Positions 35,031 to 44,660 of a stretch of DNA of 64,000 nt are shown one piece after another. This stretch comes from Nemophila menziesii (taxonomy: Eukaryota > Streptophyta > Magnoliopsida > Boraginales > Hydrophyllaceae). The notes beneath the pieces were generated by a model. It was not told the DNA's origin. It saw nothing but the letters and a program-made list of their open reading frames with translations, and did not search any database. A program made the translations under genes and the position numbers. The DNA lies in assembly GCA_029959085.1 (NCBI GenBank), contig JARWIR010000031.1:2046001-2110000 (forward strand), in the 5' to 3' direction. The stretch's first letter is position 1. Each line of letters begins with the position of its first letter.

Positions 35031-36350
35031 ATGACTAACAGAACCGGTAATTTCCGAAGAACTGCTCCTAGAAGAAAGACCACCATTGGTGGTTCCCAAG
35101 ATCAAGCTATTGTGATTCCTGATTCGCGTCCTAAACGAAAAATTGATGAAGTTTAGCTTGATTCTAACAGAATAGAAATCACAGGTCAAAAGAGAAGATT
35201 AATTGATGAGCTAGAAAGTGAGAAGGAACCAGAAGAGGAAATTGCGAAGAACATTGAGAAGGAAACTGAACAAGAGGTTCCGGAAGTCCCAGTTCAACAG
35301 AAACCTCCGCGTATGAAGATGTGGGCCCACAAGCCTAAGAGGGTTTATACTTGTTGGAATACTCAGGTTCGTGAAAGAATTGAATTTTTGAAGTTTGGTG
35401 AGGAGACAAATTTTCCTAAGGGTATTATGAGTAGTGAACACAAGGAATATGCTGTGACATGTAACAAATTTGGTTGGAAAGAATTGCAAGAAAGGAAGCT
35501 TGAGTTTATTCCTACTTTGGTGCGAGAATTTTATGAAGGTTTAGCTACCTCCCGTGATGCCATTGATATCCGCAAAAAGGTAGTTCCTTTCTCTGTTGAA
35601 CGTATTAGAAAATCCTTGAAATTACCCAACTTTTCGGGAACATGTCCTTTCCAAGAAACTCTTAATGACCCTTCTTTCGATTTTGAGTCCCTTTGGGGGA
35701 CCGTTCTTGTTAATGGGGCTAGCCCAATTCCTGAAGGAGAAAGATATCCTGGACAGTTTTACAGCAGTAATTTGACACCTCGTGCGAAGGTTTGGTCTCG
35801 TTTCGTAATACCCACTTTCTTTGGTATTAAACACACTTCTGAGTTGAAGAAAGAGCACGTATTTGTTATTAAGTGTATTTTAGAGGAGACACCATTTGAT
35901 GTTGCTAAGATTATTTATGATACAATCATGGAGTTCGCGAAATCCCCAATGAAACAACAAAATCTGAAGTTCCCTTGTACTATTACTCAGCTGTGTCTAG
36001 ACGCAAAGATTCCGCGTAAGAACGCAGATATTGACATTGTTTCGGTTGGTGTGAGTATAGCTTTGAGCACAATCAAGAATATCCATGAAGAAGCAACACG
36101 AACTACCAAAAGTCCTAGAACTCCTCAATCAAAGAAAGCGAAGACTGTTCCTGAGTTGGAATCAAAGATTCAGGTGTTGGAAGAGAATCAAGAGAAGATG
36201 ATTGCTACCTTGGGGAACGTTACAAAAGAATTGGACCTGCTTCGAAATTTAATCTTAGGCGTAAATACACTTCAAAACGCGATTTATGATGCTATTACAC
36301 GAGATAAAGGTCCAGAACGCAACACCGGTAACCAGCCACGCGCTGGTTAA
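35031..36350 (+). pseudogene. Element B env-like ORF3, one in-frame stop
   Basis: The start ATG at 35031 follows the TGAGTTTGGGGT motif by eight bases and matches the start of A's and C's ORF3. One TAG at 35154-35156 (codon 42) splits the frame. After it 397 codons are open to TAA 36348-36350, including the Met-initiated part from 35313. Features: basic N-terminus, acidic Glu-rich segment (about residues 60-85), a globular central domain (RKKVVPFSVERIRKSLKLP and DVAKIIYDTIMEF), and a coiled-coil-like C-terminus (ELESKIQVLEENQEKM). No signal peptide or membrane helix is visible, so a fusion-protein role is not supported by sequence. Function unknown; it looks like the plant Athila ORF family. 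Confidence 0.8.
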
Positions 36351-37783
36351 GATACGTTTTCTAAACCTTCCTCTTAGTGTAGATTAGTTTAACTGCTTTA
36401 TTGAGTCTTTTCGAGTCGTGGGGACACGACTCATTTTTGAGTTTGGGGTGGGGTTCGTTGCCTCATCCCAGTTTTTATGTGTTATTTATTTTATTTGCTT
36501 TCAATAAAAGAATTTTCGGAGTTGCGTTTGACTGTAGAAATTTTTAAATATCCCTTTAAGCATACTTTTGATGAATCAATGATAGTAAATAGTGGACCTT
36601 AGGGATTGATATAATTTAGAATTGCATGCAAACATAGGTAATTAATAGGAAAAATTAATGAACAATGCAAATGAAGTAAGCTTGTACTTAAGGAATATGT
36701 TTGGTGTGTAGAAAGTGAAATCCTAATTAGTAGAGAACCCACCTAGATATGAACTAAAGACAAGCTATGTACTTAGGAAAATGATAGGGGCAGTTATTTG
36801 TTAGCCATTTGTGCCTTTTTAGCCTTCTATCCCTTGTATTAATTTATTATCAGTCTTAGCCCACTTTGAGCCTTTAGCCTTTTCTTTGTAGCCACGATAT
36901 AAGCCATTATCCCTTAGATTATTAGGCATGACCATATGACCCGCACTTGAATCACAATCCTGAGACATGTCTCGAGCTTGAGTTTGGGGTGGTAGGACCA
37001 CTTATGGGGAATTTAATGGGTTGGGATTGATGTGCTTTATATTGTAGCACAATTGCAGATGATTTATAATTGTAACCCTTTGCCGGGAATGAGAAAAAAA
37101 TTGAAAAAGAAAGAAAAAATGAAAAAATAAAAAAATCCATATAGTAGGAACCGGGAACCCGGTTTGCGTCTGTACAAAAAAAAAGAGAAAAAGAAAAAAG
37201 AAAAAGAAAAATAAGAATGAATAAAACATCCGGCAAAGTGGAGTTTTTCTGAAAATCATCTTGTTTGTAGTGGGTAGACATGGGACGCTAAATTGTTGCG
37301 TATATGGGTGAGTGAGAACATCTTTTGAGCGTTAACTCAAGCTCGAGGACATTGTTGATGGTAAGTGAGGAGAGAGCCAAAAGCTCACTTCGAATTTACC
37401 AAATATACATCCACACCCGTCCTTAAGCCAATATTAAAACCATAAAGACCTCGTGATTCCTAAGTGCATAGTGAATTTATGATTCTGTTGATAGGGAATA
37501 CACTAGGTGGAGCGTTCAAAGCGATTTAGGATTAATGACCACCCTATAGCCATCATATAGAGATGAGTACAAGTGTAACCTTCAAGCATTGCAACTTTAA
37601 TTTTATGATTGAGATTATTTATGTTTGATGTTGCATTCTAGATGTATGTGTATATTAGTTTCTAGAGTTTGCTATATGAGATTTATCTTAAGAATTGCTT
37701 TAGGGTTTATTTGTTAGCTTCTACTTGTTTATACGCTTACTTACACCCCTTTGTTTTGTTTTACTTTGTTGGGACGACAAAGG
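36351..37783 (+). other. Element B 3' UTR with conserved RNA structures
   Basis: This is non-coding. It contains a 20-nt GNRA hairpin (36413-36432), PPT-like copies (36438-36449, 36979-36990), outer complementary arms (36971-36984 with 37334-37347), inner arms (37078-37086 with 37230-37238), a purine-rich loop between the latter, and a further hairpin (37363-37390). The same order is present in A, C, E and, decayed, F. Confidence 0.8.
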
Positions 37784-37799
37784 TTTGAGTTGGGGGTCT
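37784..37799 (+). promoter_or_regulatory. Polypurine tract of element B
   Basis: TTTGAGTTGGGGGTCT lies directly before the 3' LTR and would prime plus-strand DNA synthesis. Equivalent sites are 11381-11395 (E), 46540-46554 (C) and the minus strand at 24191-24205 (F). Confidence 0.75.
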
Positions 37800-39361
37800 T
37801 GATGTCTCCCTAATTGTTCTTATTTTCGACCCTTAGGAGACATCATTTTTGGTGTTTAATTGAATATTTTGATAGACTTTTGAGTTAAAAATACAATAAT
37901 CCGGAATTTCCATTTTTATTTCTAGTAATTTTGATTTATTAAACTTTTGCGCGTAATCTTGTTTATTTTAGTGGAAAGCTTGTAGGTTTTGATTAGTAGC
38001 TAGGAATGGAATCCGAGAAGAGAGTCAAAGATCGTGATATGAAGTCAGAACTTGAAGATAAATCCCGAAGATATTATTTTTAGAGCTGAAAATCTGTTTT
38101 CCAGGCCATAGATTGCTGATTTCGAGGTGCTTAAGAGCTGATTTAGTCGCTGACCTTTGAAGAGAAAACATTCCTTATTGAGTTACGGAACTTTAGCAAC
38201 TGGAATGAGGTCAATCGGAGTCATAACGAAGCGGGAAAAGCCGTTTTAGTGAAGATGTATCAGCAGTTACGGGATTTTGGGCTTAGAATTTGGGCTTGGA
38301 CATTTAATTAGTGTTTTATTATTAGGTCCAAGCCCTAATCCGTTTTTACACTTATAAAAGGAGCCTTTGTCTTCTATTTTTTAGACAATTCACATTCCAC
38401 AAGATTAAACACCAGAGAGAAGCAACAGAAGGAAGAAAGAAGAAGCTGCAAGAACTGGAGAGGGTCTATATCTCCGTTCTCAGTCATTCCAACTCCAGAA
38501 ATTAGGTTTCTTTCAATTTTAATTTTGTAATCAAATATGAATTCCATTACATTTAATTTAGTTTTTCCATTTAATATGAGCTAAACATTTATTAGTGCTT
38601 GAGAACAATTAATGGGTGAATCCCAATCTTATTGAATTTCGAATGTTGAATTTGGGTTTCTGTTAAATTAAATTAGATTGGGGCTTTTACTCTTTTCTAT
38701 AAATTAAGATTATTTACTGTTTTTAGCGTCATGAACTAGGAACAGGTGTTAGTATTTAGGCTATTCCAATTAGTGGCAATTGGATCATCCTGACGGAGGG
38801 TTTAAATACAGAACCATTTATTCAATCTAGGATAGAAGCTACTGATTCTGACGAACTTAGCTAATTCTAGGGCCAATGAGGTAATAAAACTTAAACATCC
38901 AAAAGTGGATCATATTTACCCTGACGGGACTAGTGACACTCTAGGATCGCCTTATAGTCCACCCTGACGGGGGTATAAGGAATTTAGAATCCCGACCATT
39001 GTAATTGACCAATTTAGCCCTTAAACAACATAAGTTAGGAAATAGGATTGGGAGGATCCTTGCGTTCTGAAGTGCTACTTCTCATACTGCGTTTTACATC
39101 ATTTTATTTGCGTCTTAGCTTTTATTTGCATTTTAATAATTGTCTTTCATTTACTTAGCATTAATACAAAAACCAATCAAACATATTTACTTTACTTGTT
39201 TTCATAAGTGCAATCAATCATAGATAGTTAAGCATTTTAGTCAACCATCCCGTCCTTGGAACGAATCTATTTTATCAATTATACTACTTGGGACAACCGT
39301 ACACTTGCGGTTGTGGTTCGATTATTTATTGCATATTTTTAGAACACACAAAGGACCACCA
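37800..39361 (+). repeat. 3' LTR of element B
   Basis: 1562 bp, TG...CA, nearly identical to the 5' LTR. It includes TATAAAAG at 38353-38360, the tip inverted repeat (37800-37809 with 37836-37845) and the CCTGACGG array (38789-38973). It is followed by the TSD CCAAT. Confidence 0.96.
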
Positions 39362-39366
39362 CCAAT

Positions 39367-40917
39367 CCAAGGATAATAAGTGAGAATAAAGTCTTATTGT
39401 ATTTTAGAGTGTTAGGAAATGATTTTTACTCGAGTTTCTATTTTTAGAGTACACTTTCCTATCTCGTTTTCTTGATTTATTGATTTATTCTTTTAAGCAT
39501 ATGCGGTTTAATTATTTATTTAATGTGAAGCTTTAAAAGATATATAGTAATACTAAGAGACCAAGTCAAGATAAAGGATTAAAGGAAAGAAGATTTACAT
39601 GGAAATAAGAAGATTTAGGAAAGATATATTCAAAGAAGGAAAAGATAAAACTGCCTTATGAATCTGAAATTCCAGCCACGTTTTAAAGATTAATTCACAA
39701 CTCACGATGGCTAGGAATCTGGACGAGTAGTCTACACCAATAGAAAGCTCTTTCCAAAACAAGCAGTTTCATATATTAGAACTTCTCAAACAGATAAGTA
39801 TTGAAAAAGATATGACCAAATCAAATCAGCAGAAGAATCTTACTTTTCCTAGAATTCAGGGCTATGAATTTAAGAGTCTTAACTTGTCTTCCACTCCAAG
39901 CAAATTTGACCTAGGGAAACACCTATAAATACACCCCTTAACTTCATACTTTCACACACTTCAGAGAATTAAACAAGAGGCTTAAGGTTTTCAAGTCAGA
40001 GCACGAAGGAGAGAAGAAGCTAGAAGCTAGAGGAATTCTGTTCTTCCAACAATAGTCATTCGACCCTTTAGGTTATTTATTTATTTCTTGTAATTGAATA
40101 TGAATTCCTTTTCTTTTATGTTAGTCTTTAATTTTCTCATGAGCTAAATTTCTTTATACTTGAGAATCGCATAAAAGGGATGAACCTTAATTGATTAATC
40201 TATGTTTTGAATTTGGGATTGTTTAGATTTAAATAGGATTGAGTTTTATATATTGGTTATTACTTTGTGTTCATTACTAATTCTTTTCCGCACAACTAGA
40301 ATTAGCTGTTAGTATTTGTGCTATTCACTTTAGTGGCGAAGTGATCATCCGACAGGGGGGGTTTGAATACAGATCTAGGTAATACCCGTGTAATGTCTGT
40401 TACTGACCGAAAGGCTTAACTAGTTACATAGCCAAAGAGGTAAAATCATATCATCCGAAGAGATATATTCGACCATACAGGTTTTATAATACTTTAGGAT
40501 AGCTTCTAGGTCCACCCGACAGGGGGCTAGGAGATATTAGAGTCCCGACTAATATTATAATTCCAATTCTGCCCTTAGACATAGCATAGATTATATTGAT
40601 TAAGTGGATTCCATGCGAGACTCAAGTATCTCTCTTATCTGAAGTTAGTTTTTTAATTGTTTTATTTCCTTTCTGTTAATTTAATTTTAGTCTTTACTTT
40701 ATTTGCATCTTAGTTTTTAAGAAAACCAAACAAAAATCTATTATTTACTTTTCTGTTAAACAATTATTCTTGCTATCTGATTAATACTGGAGTTGAACCT
40801 AATCCGTCCCTGAAAACGAACTCGATTTATCGAATATTACTTGGACAACCGTACACTTGTGGTAATTGTGGTTCCTTTATTTTCATACTTAATTTAATAA
40901 CACACCAGGACCCACCA
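39367..40917 (+). repeat. 5' LTR of element C, remainder
   Basis: This continues C's 5' LTR after B (CCAAGGATAATAAGTG) to GGACCCACCA. It contains TATAAATA at 39924-39931 and CCGACAGGGGG-type repeats near 40349 and 40508. It is followed by AGTTTT and the primer binding site. Confidence 0.92.
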
Positions 40918-40923
40918 AGTTTT

Positions 40924-40941
40924 TGGCGCCGCTGCCGGGGA
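40924..40941 (+). promoter_or_regulatory. Primer binding site of element C
   Basis: TGGCGCCGCTGCCGGGGA is identical to the sites of A and B and begins six bases inside the LTR end. The shared primer site means C could be copied by the same machinery. Confidence 0.8.
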
Positions 40942-41062
40942 CGGTAGCATGTAACCCCGGTGTTAATCTTTTAGTAGTTTAATTGTTAGTTTAGTTTTAG
41001 TTTTATTTTTCAGTTTTACGCTTTGGGTTATCTTTCTTTCTCAGGTTTACAGGTTTTGGTTT

Positions 41063-41743
41063 ATGCGTGAAGATATCGTGATTCTTGTAAATCCCGAAAA
41101 CCTAGTTCGAGAAGCAAATAAAAGAAAGAGAGAAGCTAAAGCAAAGGAGTTATAGGAGCAATTAGCAAGAGAAACAATGGCTCAAAATCAACAACTCAAC
41201 CCTCCTGCTGCTCCCCCAGCTCAAAACAATGATATGTGGTTCATCAATGGCCCTGAAGAAGCTCCGTTTCGAGCTCCTGCCCTCGGAATTGGCCCTGCAA
41301 ATATCAATGTCGAGAGATTCAGACCCGATACTGGTATGTTATCTCAGTTTCAAAGTTATGGCAATTTCCGAGGAGCACCTAGCGAAGATCCAATCCGTGT
41401 TGTACAGAAGTTCATGCAGATTTTCGATTCTTATATTACGCAAGGAGTAACTAAAGAGCAAATGTATTTTGCTAATTTTAGATACTTCGTTATTGATGGA
41501 GAAAGTGAGTGGCATGATTCTCAAGAACCCGGAACAATTACAACATGGGACGCATTACAAACCGCGTTCTTCGATAGATACTACCCAACGAATATGAGAT
41601 TAGATGCGCAAGTTGAAATAACGTCATTCAAACAAGAGGAAGACGAGACTTTGGGTAGATTTTGGAAGAGATTTCAGATTTGCTTAAGAAGAGTCCCTGA
41701 TCATGGCCTCACAGAAGTTCAACAGATGAAGATATTTTACTGA
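41063..41743 (+). pseudogene. gag: Element C gag, N-terminal part
   Basis: The start is set at ATG 41063 because its product (MREDIVILVNPENLVREANK) aligns with the A/B gag N-terminus. TAG at 41153-41155 interrupts it after 30 codons. From the internal Met at 41177, 188 residues are open and carry the gag core (WHDSQEPGTITTWDALQTAF, YYPTNMRLD, RFQICLRRVPDHG). TGA at 41741-41743 ends it where A has an Arg codon, consistent with a CGA to TGA change. There is no frameshift. It would package element RNA. Confidence 0.88.
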
Positions 41744-43417
41744 GCACTTGATGGCTCTTCAAGAAAGGATCTAGACTTACTTTGTGGTGGTGCCTTTCTA
41801 CGGGTACAACCAGTTCATGCTAAGATTATTTTAAATAGAACTGTAACGAATGAACTAGGTTGGAACACCGTAAGAACACCTGTCCGAGGTGGAAATATTG
41901 CACTGATTGAAGACAAATTCACCGCTATGGAAAACAAACTCGAACAACAACTGAAACAGCTTACTCTAGCTGTTACAAAAAGTGTTACTGGTAAAAGAGA
42001 AGAAGTTAATGTTACACAAGAAGTTTATGGATGCTCTAATTGCAGTACGCAAGATCATGAATGGGAGCAATGTCAACACAAAACAGAATCCGTAATGTTC
42101 ATTTCCAACCGAGGAAATTATAACTCAAGTGGGCAAGGTTATCAACCAAACAGAAACCATCCCGGTTTCCAATATTCGAATCCAAATGGGGCCGCTAAAA
42201 TGCAACATGCATATCAACCACACCCTCAAGGCAATAACTTTCACCTGAGACAACAAAACAACTACCAAGGTGGACAAGCTTACGGAAATCAAGTTCAGAG
42301 ACTACCTCCGCAAGATGCTTATGCCGACACCATGAATCAGAAAGCTCTACCATCTCAACCTCAAGAAGGTGCTTTAGATGTTCAACAAACCTTGACAACA
42401 CTAATCAACATTCAACAATCTACAGCCGCAGCACTTAAATTGATGGAAACTCAGATAGCTCAGATGGCAAAGCAATTAAATCAGCATCCACAGGGACAAT
42501 TACCAAGTGATACTGAAGAACCTAAACCATATGAAGAATGTAACGCGATCTCTCTTAGGAGTGGCAAGAATCTTCCACCCCCACCTTTTCCCGTTATGAA
42601 AGAAAAAGAAACAACTGTGAAAGAGAAACCGGTAAAAGATGTGGAAGAGAAAGAAGATGAACCTGAAATAATTGAAGTGGAGAAGATTCCGGAAAAGCCA
42701 AAATCCAAGGATGTTATCGAAACCCGTCCTCATCCACCATTTCCTTCAAGAGTTCAGAAGAAAGGAGATACTGCGGAATATCAGAGATTTATGACTATGG
42801 TGAGTAAGCTCAACATTAATATACCTTTCTTAGAAGATATCAAAGGTGTACCAAAATACATGAAATTCTTGAAAAGAGCTATCACCAGCAAGCGTCAGTA
42901 TCTTGAGAATGAAATGGTAGGTTTGCCAGAAGAGTGTAGTGCCATCTGCCAAAGTAAGTTGCCACCCAAATTACTTGATCCTGGAAGTTTTACGATCCCG
43001 ATTTCCGTTGGTTCTAAATGGCAAGGGAAAGCTTTGTGTGATTTGGGAGCAAGTATTAATCTCATGCCCAAATCTGTGTTTGAAAAGTTGAAAATAGGAA
43101 ACGCAAAACCTACCTCTATGGTTTTGCAAATGGCTGACAGATACCTCGTACATCCAGAGGGAAGACTAGAAGATGTCCTCGTCAAGGCTGGTATGTTAAT
43201 CTTTCCTGTTGATTTTGTTATACATGATTACGACGCGGATAGGAATGTCCCCATTATTTTGGGAAGACCATTCCTAGCCACGGGGCGTACTTTGATTGAT
43301 GTAGAGAACGGTGAAATGATTATGTGTATCCAAGACGAGGAGGTGAAATTTAACGTGTTTAAGCCAATGAAGTTTCCGGATCCCAAGGAGGATTGCTTCC
43401 GGATTGACGTGATTTAA
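41744..43417 (+). CDS. gag-pro: Element C gag zinc knuckle and protease
   Basis: This is in frame with the gag part; the ORF from Met 41927 is 496 residues. It carries an intact zinc knuckle C-x2-C-x4-H-x4-C (CSNCSTQDHEWEQC, about 42032-42073), a Gln/Asn-rich spacer, the Athila block ISLRSGKNLPPPPFPV, and the aspartic protease with CDLGASINLMP and ILGRPFLATGRTLID. It closes at TAA 43415-43417 just after CFRIDVI, the point where A and B run on into the RT linker. Being open over about 550 codons apart from the upstream TGA, it looks better preserved than B's gag. It would give capsid and a processing enzyme but no polymerase. Confidence 0.88.
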   Translation, partial: ALDGSSRKDLDLLCGGAFLRVQPVHAKIILNRTVTNELGWNTVRTPVRGGNIALIEDKFTAMENKLEQQLKQLTLAVTKSVTGKREEVNVTQEVYGCSNCSTQDHEWEQCQHKTESVMFISNRGNYNSSGQGYQPNRNHPGFQYSNPNGAAKMQHAYQPHPQGNNFHLRQQNNYQGGQAYGNQVQRLPPQDAYADTMNQKALPSQPQEGALDVQQTLTTLINIQQSTAAALKLMETQIAQMAKQLNQHPQGQLPSDTEEPKPYEECNAISLRSGKNLPPPPFPVMKEKETTVKEKPVKDVEEKEDEPEIIEVEKIPEKPKSKDVIETRPHPPFPSRVQKKGDTAEYQRFMTMVSKLNINIPFLEDIKGVPKYMKFLKRAITSKRQYLENEMVGLPEECSAICQSKLPPKLLDPGSFTIPISVGSKWQGKALCDLGASINLMPKSVFEKLKIGNAKPTSMVLQMADRYLVHPEGRLEDVLVKAGMLIFPVDFVIHDYDADRNVPIILGRPFLATGRTLIDVENGEMIMCIQDEEVKFNVFKPMKFPDPKEDCFRIDVI

Positions 43418-43855
43418 CAAACAGACAAGGGACCAACTAAGGTAGTGGAAACCTCAGGAATGGAGGAAGAAGAGCTAAGAAAGAAACCACCAAACCCGTG
43501 GTTTCTCCATACAGATCCTAAGGAAAACCCACACCTTGACCAGAAACCACCAGATTTGTGGTTCCTTGACGGTGCGAAGATAAAAGAGAAGGGGCGAGCT
43601 ATAAAGGTTCCTAAAGAACCTAAGAAAGAGAGAAAGAAAAGGGGGTTCAGAGTAGGCGAAGAGGTTGCATTGAAGAAGCCTGATCCTCCTCCAAAAACGC
43701 GCGAAGCCAAGAGTTCTTGGCAAGGACCGTTCATGGTCACAAAGGTTATTTCGAATCAACTGGTGGTCATAAAAGCTAAGGGATGCAAATTCCGTGTAGC
43801 AAACGTTGATAACCTCACTCACTGCTGGGGAGGTTATGTGATAAATGATTCATGA
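43418..43855 (+). CDS. Element C integrase-like C-terminal tail joined to gag-pro
   Basis: This is in the same frame as gag-pro, separated only by the TAA at 43415. From Met 43445 it has 136 residues. The first 50 hold a duplicated KPP(N/D)xWFL peptide. A Lys/Arg-rich stretch (PKEPKKERKKRGFRVGEEVA) is followed by SWQGPFMVTKVISNQLVVI, which resembles the GPY/F module at the end of A/B integrase ([10 protein letters not shown]). RT, RNase H, the zinc finger and the D,D,E core are all absent. After its stop comes the same ATGAGGTAACCCGTCGAGC block that follows A's and B's pol, so the pol end is homologous. It may keep the tail as an interaction module; that is inference. Confidence 0.78.
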   Translation, partial: QTDKGPTKVVETSGMEEEELRKKPPNPWFLHTDPKENPHLDQKPPDLWFLDGAKIKEKGRAIKVPKEPKKERKKRGFRVGEEVALKKPDPPPKTREAKSSWQGPFMVTKVISNQLVVIKAKGCKFRVANVDNLTHCWGGYVINDS

Positions 43856-44059
43856 GGTAACCCGTCGAGCTTAACGACGTTAAACAAAAGCCATTTCATT
43901 GTATATTAGTTTATTGCTTTAAGTTTTTCAAATTCCTAGTGTATAATTCTAAGTTAGTGTCAGTTTTAGTGTCTACGTTTAAAAGAAATGAGAAAGGTAG
44001 TGTGTTAATGGTGTAGGAATTGAGTTTGGGGTGCTAGGAAACAAAGGAAATTTTCTGGA

Positions 44060-44290
44060 AAAACCCGTACCACGGGTTTATTACCGAGAGAAGAAATTTT
44101 TGAGTTGATGAGTCTGATGCACCGCGGCACAGGTGCGGTACACCGCAAGAAGCAAAAACCCGTAACACGGGTTTTTTGACGGGAAAAACCCGTGCCACGG
44201 GTATGAAGCTCGGGTTTATGGCCGAGAGAAGAAATTTTTCATCGATGCGCGGTCCGGTATACCGCACCTTTCCTCCGGTATACCGCAGCT
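44060..44290. repeat. Palindromic words between pol end and ORF3 of C
   Basis: The words CCCGTACCACGGG (about 44064), CCCGTAACACGGG (about 44158) and CCCGTGCCACGGG (about 44188) have arms CCCGT/ACGGG. Two CCGGTATACCGC copies follow at about 44252 and 44275. A GAGAGAAGAAATTTTT segment recurs between them (about 44086 and 44223). This is the same location as in A and B but with different words. Confidence 0.8.
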
Positions 44291-44660
44291 ATGGCGGTTT
44301 TGAAGAGTTTGTTACCTAATACAACTCTTACCTTGTCAAGATCAAACCCTAGCCTCTTCCATATGAATTTTCCAGCTCCCAACCTTATAAAAACACCTTG
44401 AAGCTTGATTAAACCTCCACAACAAACACAATAACATCAATAATTCTCTCCTCCATCCTCCATAAACACATCCTCTTCATCAAATTCATCACAAAACACC
44501 ATTAAACACAACCAAGATCATCAAGCTTTCAAGAGTTCTTCCAAGATTTGTCAAGAAACCAACTTCCTTCATCTAATCCGAGCAAGAAACTCAAGCTATA
44601 CTAAGTTTTCTTAACTTTATTCTATCCTTGGTATAACTTGAGTTTGGGGTCAAATCAACC

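Larger units (their letters stand above)
26545..39361 (+). mobile_element. Element B: full-length Athila-type retrotransposon (12.8 kb), coding region damaged
   Basis: It is complete from 5' LTR to 3' LTR, with perfect TSDs CCAAT at 26540-26544 and 39362-39366. Order: LTR, PBS, gag-pro-pol, palindrome array, env-like ORF3, 3' UTR with PPT, LTR. It is inserted in the 5' LTR of element C. The two LTRs are 1560 and 1562 bp and very similar; visible differences include GATAAGGAGTCAAGAC versus GATATGAAGTCAGAAC. A and B are the same family. Confidence 0.96.

Noticed and set aside
37002..37281. Phe-rich ORFs on the minus strand of B's 3' UTR
   Set aside because: They come from the purine-rich loop tract; no coding character.
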